NCBI GenBank assembly: GCA_002914845.1 | Contig: JXTC01000048.1 | Coordinates: forward strand, 265,758 to 329,757 | DNA from: Trema orientale | Taxonomy: Eukaryota > Streptophyta > Magnoliopsida > Rosales > Cannabaceae | Length of the DNA stretch: 64,000 bases | Direction: 5' to 3' | Part shown: piece by piece, positions 26,311 to 37,835 of the stretch | How positions within the stretch are numbered: position 1 is the stretch's first letter | Layout: the number at the start of each line of letters is the position of its first letter | The notes under the pieces: generated by a model | What the model saw: only the letters and a program-made list of their open reading frames with translations | Database searches by the model: none | Told to the model about the DNA's origin: nothing | Program-made: the position numbers and the translations under genes

Positions 26311-26338
26311 TTATTTTTATTTATCTATTTACGAAAAG

Positions 26339-26873
26339 TAGGGCTGGCAATTCGTGTTATCGTGTCGTGTCCGGGTCGACACGATTACGACACGACACGA
26401 TAACATCTAATCCGAACACGACACGATTAATACATGTGTAACATGACACGACACGTGTAACCCGTTTAATAAACGTGTCATGTGTTATATTATGACCCGT
26501 TTGACACGATTATTCAAAATTGACACGATTATTCTAATTTAACAAGATTATTCTAATTTAATATAATTATGCACTACTTAATTTAATTTTACTCCTATAA
26601 ATATGCTTAGAATTAATCAAAATCACGTTTAATATATTAAACTATTAATAAATGTGTCGTATTAGTGTCGTGTTAATACAACACGAAAACGACACGTTTA
26701 ATTAAATGGGTTACACGGGTTAAGCGGGTTGACCCGAAACCCACCCGTTTATTATACGTGTTACACGTGTCCACTTGAAATTGACACGAAAATTAAATGG
26801 ATCACCCAAACCCGTTTATTTCGTGTCGTTTTCGAGTCGTATTGCCATGTCGTGTAGAAAATTGTCAGCCCTA
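26339..26873. mobile_element. Non-autonomous hAT element (CGTGTCG-rich)
   Basis: The left end TAGGGCTGGCAATTCGTG and the reverse-complemented right end TAGGGCTGACAATTTTC form short TIRs. The flanking 8-bp TSD ACGAAAAG is perfect (26331-26338 and 26874-26881), as expected for hAT. The interior is rich in ACACGACACG-type words and inverted copies of them. No coding capacity. It sits 20 bp from the end of the preceding MULE. Confidence 0.93.
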
Positions 26874-26881
26874 ACGAAAAG

Positions 26882-27904
26882 ACAAATTTACATTTTTAAA
26901 ATTACAACAAGACCCATTGGACTAGAAACTATAACAATAATTCATTATGAAATTCGGAAAGTCAAAATAAAATTAAAAAAAAAAAAAAAAAAAAACACAA
27001 ACACCTTTCTACTACTAAATTTGATAAGTAGTTTAGCTTTTACATTTAACTAATGGTTTAAACTCAATTATAACATAGCTAAATAATGAAATTTTACTAT
27101 TTTTTATTATTTTTTACTCTCTCAAATTAGAGTGTTTCACATTATGGTTTGATCGTTTTTCTCCCTGATAGCAAGTAACGGGCGACAACTAAAGTTGGAT
27201 AATAGGGCATTAGAAATGGACTTGACTTGACAATTTGGCCAATTGAGAATTTTGTTTATTTTGGTCCTAAATTAACTTTTTTACAAGATTAAAAATATGG
27301 TGCATCTAATGATATAAATACATTCTTACAAAGTAATTTTTTAATTTAAAAAAAAACATTATTAAGATTTATTCAATATACGTCATGGACTCGTGGTGGA
27401 CTGCGATTTGAATGGCACAATAATTTATCCAAAACCGTACACCAAACCACCTCAGGATCGAGGGGATACACTTAATTGAAATCAAATTTACACAAAAATC
27501 AAGAAAAAGAGACAGGGGAAAACATATTTTGTGAAAAATGAAAGGATCATACCGAGCCCATGTTGTGTAACTTTGCAAATTCAAAGCCATCCACATAAAA
27601 ATAGTTGTTGCCCACCATCGAAGAACTTTAAACAGTGGTTACACGTGGGAAATGGAGCTTGTCAATCCATAGCTTGTTGTCTCAAGCTTAGAGCATCAGA
27701 AAGAGCCAGTTGTAGAGGAGGTCAAGGCGGAGGTGGTGGTGGTAGTCTCATTGGTCTAGGTTAGGTCTTGAGAACAGGGAATAGAGGAGAAAGAGCTCGA
27801 AGGGGGCCCGCGAAATTTTCTCAGCCTAGAATTACTTTTTCTCACCTATTTGGGGAGAAGTGAAGTCCTGATATTTGACTTATTTTTCCCTTACCTTTCT
27901 CTTA
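26882..27904. other. Intergenic, no gene recognised
   Basis: Contains an A-rich tract (26969-26994), AT-rich DNA, and a less AT-rich portion (27600-27830) with a GGAGGTGG purine stretch and GGGGGCCCGCG. The frame 27531-27764 (+) matches no family known to me. Confidence 0.45.
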
Positions 27905-28145
27905 TGGCGCGTTTGGTTGCTAAACAGAAATGGAAAAGAAATGGGAATGGTAATAGGAATGGAATGAGAGTAAGAATGGAATGGAAAAGAAAATTGATTG
28001 AGTTGTTTTGTTGACATATTGGAATCAGTGTCTGAATGAGGATTACTATATTTGGTTTATTATGGAATGGAATGGAATTAACATTATATAGACGAAAATA
28101 CCCCTATTATTAGAAAATTGGTACAAATGTTAAATTAGTACAAAA

Positions 28146-28676
28146 ATTGATTCATTTATTTATTTATATGTATTTTTTGCATTAGAAAATTCTTTTTTAA
28201 AAAAATAACAATTTTGAAGATAGATCTATTATTTTTGTCCTTTTTTATTATTACAAATTATAGTAAAAGTTATATATTTATATGTAGTATATGAGTGTGA
28301 AGTGGCACTATTCTGAAAATAACACATCAGGCCGTGCACGGCCTGATGTATTATTTTGATTATGAAAATAACACATCAAGTCGTGCACGACCTAATGTGT
28401 TATTTTCAGAATCCTGAATAATACATCAGGCCGTGTACGGTCTGATGTGTTATTTTCTGAAATCATGTTAGTGTTTTGAGAATTAACATTATATAGACGA
28501 AAATACGTTATAAAAAATTGGTACAAAAATTGATTAATTTATTTATTTTTTTTGTATTTTTTGTATTACAAATGTTGATACGGTTTGATGTGTTATTCTA
28601 TCTTTAAAATTTTTATTTAAAAAAAAAAAGAAGTTTCTAATGCAAAAAATACATAAATAAATAAATGAATCAATAA
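28146..28676. repeat. Inverted repeat arms around the palindrome array
   Basis: The sequence at about 28146-28200 (ATTGATTCATTTATTTATTT and on through ATTTTTTGCATTAGAAA) returns in inverted form at about 28625-28676. A direct copy of 28076-28165 lies at about 28484-28535 (AACATTATATAGACGAAAAT in both). The element interior was therefore assembled by repeated duplication. Confidence 0.8.
28317..28457. repeat. Three near-perfect ~40-bp palindromes, period 49-50 bp
   Basis: Palindrome centres fall at about 28336.5, 28385.5 and 28435.5. Unit 1 has two 20-nt arms with one mismatch around GTG|CAC; unit 2 has 22-nt arms with two mismatches; unit 3 is slightly more decayed (centre GTGTAC). The shared core is ACATCAGGCCGTG. 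A half copy (right arm only) follows at about 28577-28596. The array lies inside the Harbinger-like element. Confidence 0.93.
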
Positions 28677-29814
28677 AGAAAAACTTGTTATTAGTTAGCT
28701 ATTTATATTTATGTATACACCCATATAAATAGAATCAAAACTATTGTAGAATGAAAACTATTGTGGTTGGTTTATTGTAGAATGAAATTAAAAGAAAAAA
28801 TGATCAATTCGTAAAAAAAAAAAAAACGTATGACTAATTCCTAAAAAAAAAAACATATGAATTATTCCTTAAAAAATATATATATATAAAAAAAAAACAT
28901 ATACGACTAAATAATAGTTATTAATTCTGCTCATCGGGGTTTTCATCTTCCTATGGTGCTCACGGGGATTTCATCTTACTTTTAGTAACTTGGATAAATA
29001 CTCAAATCAATTTCAGATTTTCTCTAAAATTAGAAGAAATCCATGTATATTTTCTTGTCGTACTCTTTCTTGCAGAGTTTATGAACAACCATATCTAATT
29101 CTTAGAACCAACTATGTGTGATTTGTAGATTTGGATCTTTGAATACCGAGTTGCAGAGGCAGTCAAGGTTTTCTTGATTTTGTGCTCTGATTGTGAATTC
29201 GGAAAGGCTTTTGATTGGTCCTCGTGAGAATATATGTATATATATATATTACCCAATTCTATAGGAACCCAAACGGCCACAACAGAAGCAGCATTGAACG
29301 ATGTAAGCGGTGGTGGAGAACCACTATGGCCGGAGCTCAGGCGAGGGAACCATTGTAGTCAGACCTGGAGCTCAAGGGATGGGAAAAATTTTGGACTTGC
29401 TAGTACGTTGTGAGAAAATTTGAGTCCTAGTGATAAGGGACAATTTGGGCATCCAATATTCAGATATGGAATGGAATCCCTTTTCCACTCATTTGGTTAA
29501 GTAAAGGCAATTTCATAGAATGATGGAAAAGCTATTCCGTTGGAATGAGTTTTCATGAGTTAAAAACAAAACCAAACGATGGAATGACAAATCCATAGTA
29601 ATCCCCATTCCATTCTTTTACCCATTACTCCAAACCAAACGCTACCTTAGTGTCTTTTTCCTCCAACTTTTTTATGAAAACCAAATAGCAAATTTTGAAT
29701 TTCCTCGCATTTTTTCTTTTCTATTCCCCACCAAAATTAAGGATCCAAACAAGGCCTAAGAACAAAAAGAAAAGGAAAAAAAAATGAAAATTAGGCCATG
29801 TAAGACATTTTTAG

Positions 29815-30135
29815 AAACAATTTAGAAAAATACGGTGGGTTTTGTTTTTTTAAGATCTAGTATAGTTTTTATTAAAAAATGCTAATTTTTAAAAAAATAT
29901 TTAGAAAAATATCATTTTTAAAATAGTAATTAATAACCAATTTTCGAGTACTAGTAACTAGTAACCAAAGGCATTTATAATTGATATATAACTGATAACT
30001 AGTTTTCAGAAATTAATGACTAGTAACTATTTTAAAAATAATATTTTCTAATAAAAAAACGTATGAGAATTGGAGGGGAGAAAAAAAAAAATTGACCTCC
30101 GTATATTTGTAATTTTTTTAGTGTTTTTTACCTAA
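29815..30135 (+). repeat. Dispersed repeat, copy 1 (partner at ~57830-58140)
   Basis: Shares with 57830-58140, in the same orientation, TTTAGAAAAATATCATTTT, then AAAATAGTAA-TAATAACC, a cluster of AGTAACTAGTAACCA words, and the closing TATATTTGTAATTTTTTT. Divergence is considerable. No ends or TSD identified, so the class is unknown. Confidence 0.75.
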
Positions 30136-31026
30136 AATTAGAAACCGGAAAAAAAAAATTGTCTAGAGATTCTATGGTCCAGCCTAATGTGATTGCATGA
30201 CTTGGTCTCAAATCTAAATAACCATTGAGCTCAGAGATAGCGTTCTTTTTTTCTTTTTAAATATATGTATATATGAACGAGAGAGGTAATGCAAATATTA
30301 CGTTTTCTACATTTGACTATATTAGGCTGTTAGATATATTAAATTATTAATTGAGAAAACACAAATCTTTATTTTTAATTTGTTGCGTAAAGTTAATGTG
30401 ATTGTTAACAAGTAGTTCTTTATTTTTTTTTTCAAGAAAAATATTATTTTTAGGAGTGTTCAAAAATTAAAAATAATCAATCAAATTGACTAAATCCATC
30501 CAGAAAATTACAGATAACCCATTTAGTGTGGACTAGATTGAATGTGATGTCTGAAAAACGAACTAGGTGTTGATTAGTTGTATTTTTGATAGAGAAGTAA
30601 AGGATCCAAATCATTCCGAACATATATTATCAACACATTGAAAATGTATATGCTAATCATTATATCATACTTTTAATTTTATATCGGGTAAATTTGAAAG
30701 TTTTGAACTTCTATTATGAACCTTTTACTACGTTAGCTTGCTCTTGAAAATTTAGACTTTTGACCCTTAAAAAAATTTTGCTTAATTTATCGATTAATAT
30801 ATTAAGGCATAATTATCTGAACCTTACCCTAAAAACTGTCGATCATTGTAACCAATCCAATCCACAAGTGGAAAGTTGTTGTTTTTTTCCCATTTTTCCT
30901 TTTTCTTTTAGGTTTTTTTCCCTATATTATTATGGGATTAAATTTGAGAAAACAGATCTTTGTACAAATTGAATCGAATATAACGTAAAAAAAAAGGTGA
31001 TATGAAGACATCTAATTTTTATGAAT

Positions 31027-31172
31027 AATGTTATAGGAGCATCTAAGAAGATAGAATAATACTTCATGTGGAACCATGTATGGGACTTAGACACTTAGTA
31101 TACTAATTATAATTAACTAGTAAAAAACTAACACTAATACTGTTGGACACCTTAAGGTGCTCATAGTATTAC
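31027..31172. mobile_element. Small MITE related to the one in FAO intron 2
   Basis: The left end AATGTTATAGGAGCATCTAAG (20 of these bases shown by AATGTTATAGGAGCATCTAA) pairs with the reverse-complemented right end AATACTATGAGCACCTTAAG. The arms are ~20 bp with four to five mismatches and the total is ~146 bp. End sequences resemble those of the 8630-8789 element (AATGCTATGGAGCACC). TSD not resolved. Confidence 0.5.
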
Positions 31173-32445
31173 TCAACTTTTATTCTTAGGTTTCAAACTT
31201 TTTGTGGATTGAGTGGATCTCTTATTATTATTATTACTTTCTTGGGGATTCGATTGGATGAAATTTGAAAAAATTATATTTTTTTCGAATCAAATAGAAT
31301 ATAAAGTAAAAATGTGTGATATCGAACTGAGGAATAATTCTTATATATTATTAAATTTATTCATTGCCATGAAGAAAATCTCACGTCAGGTAACAAAATA
31401 ATCCTTAAGATCTCAACTTTTATTCCAAAGTTTTAGTATTAACTAATGTAATGATTGATTTTCATCCTTTAATTAAGTATATAATTAATTTATCCTATGC
31501 AAATTATATTTTACAGATTAAAAGAGGACAACTTTACTTATTTAGTTAGTTTAAATTAAAATAGTTGAGATCTCTTTTATTTTTGAGACTTAGCATTATT
31601 TTTGTTATCAATAACTTAAATGATACTTAATCAAAAGAATTGTCACTAATATTATAAAGAATAATGTTACGTCTCACATTTTATATTCTACTTTTTTAAT
31701 ACCATCCGATGTAGTAGATAATTTATCATCGTACAATTGTTGAATTGAACATCAAGACTAATACTAGCATTTGTTGAACTTTGAACCTTGAAGGGATATA
31801 GAAAGTACAAGAGATGGAGGAGTATTGTGGTGTATAAGCCTCCTCATAAATTTTTTATTGATTGGATAAGGAAAGAGGTAAAGAACAAACATATAAACTA
31901 AAATTACTGTAATATAAGCTATTAAAGCTGTTAACATGGCTAGGTCGAACTATTAGTACAAACAGTATAGCATGACACGACTTAAGTATAGTCTTGCACG
32001 CTAGAACATGGATTGTGTCCAATACAATCTAATTATATGGGTTATAACCAGCTCATAAATTTAGCACTACGGCTAAGGATAACACAATAAGTTTATAGGC
32101 ACGATATGACGCTGCCCATTGGCACCCAATAATAAGGTAGCATATAATTATCGCGCGTTAGTACGCTATATATATAAATTTTACATATTATGTTTTATTA
32201 TTTTTCCTATTAAAAAATCTTTTTAATTCTTATATTTTTCTTCTCGTTCTTCCTTTTTCCTCCGCTCAGCTTAAATAAAAAAAAAGTTCGCTATAGTTTT
32301 ATATTTTCCTTTGGTTACAATCAAATAATTTGAGAAATTTTTTTCATAAAATAATGTTAAAGTAAAAAAAAGTCTAATTAAATTGGCCAATTATGGACCA
32401 ATTTGATCGACATGTCTAGACAGGTTAACGTGTACAACATGTTAT

Positions 32446-33049
32446 TAGAAATGTCAATGAAACCGCTGGCTGTTTTGTGGGCCGACCTACATTCCGGAAA
32501 AAAAAGTACAGTACCAGTCTATATTAATATGGCCTTGAGCCAACCTGTTACATATATTAGGGGCCGGGCTGGACCTCAGCAATAGGCCTATCGCCCGGCC
32601 ACATTTCTGCAAGCCCATATTTAGTTATATTATATATATTGTTAAATATATTTCTTAGTTCAAATTTTAAAAAAAATTAATTAAATATTTTCATTTATAT
32701 ACTTTTAATGTTTTTATTTACTTATTTTTGTTTTCTTTTAATTTATTCAAATTTTAAAAGAATATGAATAGGTTTTAGGCCTATATTTTAGCTCACATAA
32801 ACATACATTTGATATTTTAAAGAATATAACAATAACGAAATTAGGCTTATATTTTAACCCATATTTGGTCTGCATAGGCACGGCCCACTTAAGCCCGCAT
32901 AAAATGTGGGTTGGGCCTATGAACTACCGGGCCTCTTAATAAGAATATAGGCTGTGCTGTCCCACATTTTAGGGGTTGTGCCTAGGCCCGGTATAAAGCC
33001 CATATGGGCTGATCAAATGTGGGTCGACGTGATCCACTTTACATCTCTA
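32446..33049. mobile_element. Non-autonomous hAT element (GGCC-rich)
   Basis: The left end TAGAAATGTCAATG and the reverse-complemented right end TAGAGATGTAAAGTGG resemble a common plant hAT terminus. Flanking 8-bp sequences CATGTTAT and AATGTTAC match at 6 of 8, an aged TSD. The interior carries GGGCCGGGC and AAGCCCATAT words in both orientations. No coding capacity. Confidence 0.75.
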
Positions 33050-34639
33050 AATGTTACAACATGAACTAATGGACTGTGCTATCTTAGTAATTCAGAATTT
33101 CATGTTGATACGACATGACACAACTAAATAGCAGGTTATGCCAAATATAGTACGAACGCATATTTGTGCTTAATTTAAGTAGATCCTATCAATAAGGCTG
33201 GACACGTTTGAGACATTAGTAATAAACACACTTGACAGCTCTATATTGGCAATATATTTGAGACATTAGTAATGAACATTATTGAACTCTCTCTCCTCCA
33301 ATATGAAGAGGCAGATAGAGACCCCTTAAACTCTCCTCTTGCTTCCGTAACTCTTCCTTCCTCGTACTTGAACTTGATGTTTGTACCTTACAACTCACGA
33401 TGAACAACAATTGTCTTCCACCCCAAAAATAAAAATGTTGTTCTTTAAGGGGGTTCTAAATAAAAAATATGTATTGTTTACTATAAAGAGATTATGAAAT
33501 CAATTATACATAAAGCTTCACCGAGAGATCAAAGAGTATTAGATTAGTTGACGTATACTCAGAAATCAGAACCAAAGTCTATGACAATTCCCATCAAAAA
33601 AAGAAAAAAGGAAAAAGTACACGGTAATAGCATATGTATTTTCCCACCTCCGTGGTGTGACATTTCATGTAGGTTCACCCCAATCAACCATTCTGATCTC
33701 ATAGATATGTTAATTAACATTTATATATATATATATATTGGGCTAATTTAGTAGATATTTTTTTTACCTATTTATAATTATTCTTTTAGTCGTTGAATCA
33801 TTATCTAACGACTATTATGATTTAAGTAGCTAGAAAAAAAAATAATAATAAATACACATTATTTAATACTATTTCTCTTCTTATCTTTTATTATGAAAGG
33901 ACGTTAAAAAAAAAAATACTTGCTGAATGAGTGCCTATATATTCATAAAAGGAAAAAGCAAGCATCCAAAGAAAAAAAAGAGAAAAAAAATATTAGTGCT
34001 TAAAATCAAAAGAAAAATGCTAAAAGATAGGTTCCACATGTAAAATTGACAGGGTAAGACTTGACTCTATTATGTGATAGAAAGTAAGTGTTGTTGAACC
34101 AGAAACGCAAAAGATGTTAGATGTTGAAAAGGTCAAATTATGCGTTATAAGGGAAGAGATGCTGAAAAGGAGGTGAGTAGGTGGCGACAAAGGAAAACGG
34201 CATGAATGAAAGAGGAATTGGATGCTTCTTCACTCACCTAAGGGCCTCATTCAACATAATTTCCATACATAACCCCAACACGAGGCACCATCCACCATAT
34301 TCCTAAAGAGCTGTTTGCCAGTTAATTAGATACCATATCCTTTCCAAACCGGCCCCATGCGCATGTTCTCTCCTCTCTAATTTCCCACCTCAAAATATTT
34401 ATTTATTTTTATTTTTTTAAAAAAAGGATTTAATTACATATGAGGAAGTCTCTATTGTCCTTATCTGTGTTGGACACAAAAGTTTAATTTAGACAAACAT
34501 ACATATAACGCGATCGGCTTGTACTAATAATACTCATTGACCATTGTAGTTGTAGATTGGTACATAATTGGTGACACCAAAAAAGAAAAGAAAAAGGAAA
34601 AACCAACGTAGATAGAGATTATTATATATGAGGTAAAGG

Positions 34640-34640
<1 letters not shown>
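33050..34640. other. Intergenic with one MITE remnant
   Basis: AT-rich. It holds a T/A microsatellite at 33722-33739, the MITE-like stretch 33739-33935 and purine-rich runs. No gene recognised. Confidence 0.5.
33739..33935. mobile_element. MITE-like foldback related to the 54253 element
   Basis: Starts GGCTAATTTAGTAGATATTTT and then carries GAATCATTATCTAACGACTA; its right side ends in AAAAAAAATACTTGCTGAAT. The same order (terminal A/T tract next to a GTAGGTA-like word, then ATCATCATCTAATGG and CAACGACTATAATAAGG) is found in the better-preserved element at 54253-54494. Ends are approximate. Confidence 0.5.
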
Positions 34641-34709
<69 letters not shown>

Positions 34710-34710
34710 T
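34641..34710. repeat. (AAT)n followed by (ATT)n: a 70-bp AT palindrome
   Basis: About fourteen AAT units switch at TAATATTA (near 34681-34688) to about eight ATT units, making one strand self-complementary for ~25 bp on each side of the switch. Such a tract can form a hairpin or cruciform. Confidence 0.93.
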
Positions 34711-34714
34711 AAAA

Positions 34715-34914
34715 ATTATCGACGATGAATGTTTATTTGAACCCTTCAAATTAATTTCATTCCCCACCATATTTGCGTATTGTTTTATTTTGATTTGTTT
34801 TGATGTTAATAATAATAATTATCGACGATGAATGTTTATTTGAACCCTTCAAATTAATTTCATTCCCCATCATATTTGCGTATTGTTTTATTTTGATTTG
34901 TTTTGATGTTGAGA
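34715..34914 (+). repeat. Two-copy tandem duplication, period 103 bp
   Basis: The unit runs from ATTATCGACGATGAATG to TTGTTTTGATGTT; copies start at 34715 and 34818 and differ by very few bases (for example CCCCACC versus CCCCATC). It directly follows the AAT/ATT hairpin, and a short (AAT)n tract also separates the copies. This suggests slippage or break repair at the microsatellite. Confidence 0.93.
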
Positions 34915-35470
34915 AAGGTAAGTGTAAGCAAAAGGTAATTAAAACTGGATGGAGCAAAATGGTGGACTGATGGTGAATGGTGACACATATAGTGATATAT
35001 TCATGAGTTACGTACATTTAATTAAGTACTCAGATGAGCTATCCTTATACATATCCTTTCTTTAAACGTCTTCATATTCTTAGTAATTTCGGATTGTTAA
35101 TCCCCTTTAATTGGTTACTCACTTCTATATATGGAATTCAACTAATTATAAATTTCATATAGATCCCTCCAATTTTTTCCAGCAGGATTTAAACCCCAAA
35201 AAACAATTGTAAATTTATTTGTCACTCGACGTGATTCTACATATTGACCAAAAACGAAAATACTTATTAAATTGTAATCAGAATTAATTTCTACCAATTA
35301 GCAGGGTTACAAAAGTGATATTTACAAGCATAACATCACCTCAAGTATAAGAGCCAATTTGGTTCTTTTGTAGCTAAGGTTGTAGAGTGTGCTAGTAATT
35401 AACGCCCAAGATTTTAGTTGGATCATAATTTAAGAAAGGAATGAATGAGGAATTGGAGAAAGCTGATCAT

Positions 35471-35491
35471 CATGATATATAATATATCATG
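35471..35491. repeat. Perfect 21-bp palindrome
   Basis: CATGATATAT, a single A, then ATATATCATG: both arms are exact complements. Intergenic; no function inferred. Confidence 0.9.
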
Positions 35492-37672
35492 CCAATGCTT
35501 TAATTAAATATATTAATGTTTGTCTTGGCCATTTTACTTGTTAGGCATTAAGACGTGAAAAATGATGGTATTGACTGATATATAAAAGCATCATCATGAT
35601 CTCAAACAAACATGATCATAATGAGGTAGGAAAAACGTATGGGACTCACCACACCAAATTAAGGCCAACATTTTTAAGGCACCTCTAATCTTTGTTATCA
35701 ATTTTTTGAAATGTGGGACCAAACCTCACAAGAAAATTGGAAACGGAAACTCAAATTTGAGGAAGTCCAAATTTGCAATACTATCATATATAATCAAGCT
35801 AATGTGTTGTGAAGTATATATGACTTTATCTCCACAAATTTTGTCGATAAATTTTGCTTCTTGGTATCCAATATAAGTGATCTGTGATTGAATTTTGGAA
35901 ACTCATACACGAAACTAAGAAGGAGCATCCAATTAGATGCATAGATCGAGCTAATGCTAGGTACTTATGTAAGATTGAAAAAAACTTCAAGAAGAAAAAA
36001 GAAAAAGAAAGAGAAAGAAATGTTCACATGTGGTGTACTTTAGCTAAACATACAACTTAAAAGTCTGGAGACACGTACAAATTTAAAAAGTGTGGTCTCA
36101 TGTAGTTATTTCTATTAGTATGTGGTGCTAATAAGAGTGATCTATATTGTCTATGCTTGTAAGTTGTGATGATTAATACTATAACGTCTTTTTAAAAAAA
36201 TATTAAAAAATTAAACAATTAAGAAGGAAAAGCCTCACTTAACTGAAATTAAGAAAGAAAATTAATTACGTGAGTCTTAAGAAAAAGAGGATTGGCTACG
36301 CTGGATCGAAGGCATATTTTGTTGTCAACAAGAAGACGTCAAGTAAACAATATTTTTGGACAAAAGCTACTCTAGAATTTGGCGCAGATTAGCAAAGTAA
36401 TTTCTCACTCTAATTTTACTTCGGCAACGTACAAGAGGAAAGTTCCTATCGAATAAAATAAATAGCAATTAGAGGAAAATTTTATACCAAGAGAATCACA
36501 TAAATTTATGAACAAGTTATGTTTTGTGGGACCATAATGACACTATAATATCCTTCCTTTCATTATGGATCCACCTGGCCACATATGTCAATAGAAGTCA
36601 TATTAGTAAATAATATATATGGATATGGTCGAAAAATATTAAAAGAAAAAGTACCAAGTACTTCTCTTCTCAAATTAACCCCTATATAAGCGTTGGGATA
36701 CTTCAGAAATTCCACAGTGTAGGCCATTTAAATTGACCCTTCAGTACTAGTTCCTGAGTTCCTACCAGTTTCCTCCTCCGTATGATCATAAAAGTACAAT
36801 CTCCTAATTTGTCGTTTGTATTTAGAGGAGTCCATGATATAATCTACAAAATAGAACACAATTACAGTTGTGGTTTTTCTTTTTCTTTTTCTTTTTTTGA
36901 TAATGGTGTGAGGATTTGAACCTTTAATCTCAATTTTAGGATATTAAACTAAATCTGGGAGTGATACATTTACTGTGAAATTTCTATAATTCTAATTATA
37001 ATATAATTTAGATATTTGATATATTTATTTCTCCTTCCTAAACCTCTTGTATTTATTGAAACTCATGTTGTGATAACTAATATTGAACCAACGACATATA
37101 CATATATATATATACAAATAAAAAATAAAAAATAAAAAAAAACTAGCACTTAATTGAATAGACCATAGAATTAAGATTAGTAATTGTGAAAAAGTATGAA
37201 AACAAGGAATCATTCCGCTCAAGGTTTGTTGAAAATTCTCTTTGAGAGAACTAGTCTTGTAATTAGAGAGAAAGCAACCGTTTTACGTTATAAAATCAAA
37301 ACATGCGTGGAAAGAGCTGCGTGACACAAATAAACAATATAGAGCTGTTTAAGACAAATAAAACATAAACGGTAAGTATAAACACACGGCCACAGGCACA
37401 TATATATATATACACAATATATACATATGTGTGTATTTATAGTTTGACAATTGGCTTAGCACTCTCTCTTACATAAATATTTATATAACGTATTCTAAAA
37501 AAATATATATATATTTATATAACGTGGAGAATGTTTTTTTTTTTTTTTTTTGGGTTGAGGGCGTATAATGTGGAGAATGTTAGACACTTAGCCTTATATT
37601 AAATCTATCAAAGCCTTAAATTTAATAATATGACAAATTGGCTAGTTGGGATATATACAAATAGAATAATTA

Positions 37673-37835
37673 TTGGGACACCAAAAAGTTGCACCAAAAA
37701 GTTACACCAATGACGTGGTATCTAATAAAATTATTATTTTATCCATGAGTGGGACCACACCATTGAAAATTTAGTGATGGATATGAATGCCAATTCATGT
37801 GGTGTAAGTTTTTTGTGTAAATTAGTGGTGTCCCT
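37673..37835. mobile_element. Small MITE-like element with GGGACACCA ends
   Basis: The left end TTGGGACACCAAAAAGTTG pairs with the reverse-complemented right end TAGGGACACCACTAATTTA. Just inside, GTTACACCA pairs with its inverse TGGTGTAAG (one base offset). Total ~163 bp. No clear TSD was found, so the superfamily is open. Confidence 0.55.

Larger units (their letters stand above)
27905..29646. mobile_element. Non-autonomous PIF/Harbinger-like element, 1.74 kb
   Basis: The left end is TGGCGCGTTTGGTT and the right end, reverse-complemented, is GGTAGCGTTTGGTT. Both are flanked by TTA (27902-27904 and 29647-29649), the TSD expected for PIF/Harbinger (Tourist) elements. Subterminal GGAATGG-type words occur in inverse orientation at both ends. 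The interior is built of direct and inverted repeats and a row of palindromes (separate entry); it encodes no transposase. Confidence 0.8.
29650..32445. other. Intergenic with dispersed repeats
   Basis: Includes one copy of a dispersed repeat (29815-30135), a MITE (31027-31172), T/A-rich tracts and, at 31930-32440, a mosaic with CATGACACGAC-like words reminiscent of decayed hAT DNA. The short frames do not resemble known proteins. Confidence 0.5.

Noticed and set aside
28317..28457. CRISPR-like array
   Set aside because: Regular spacing of ~50 bp, but the units are palindromes inside a plant transposon, the spacers are not unique and no cas genes exist in this plant DNA.
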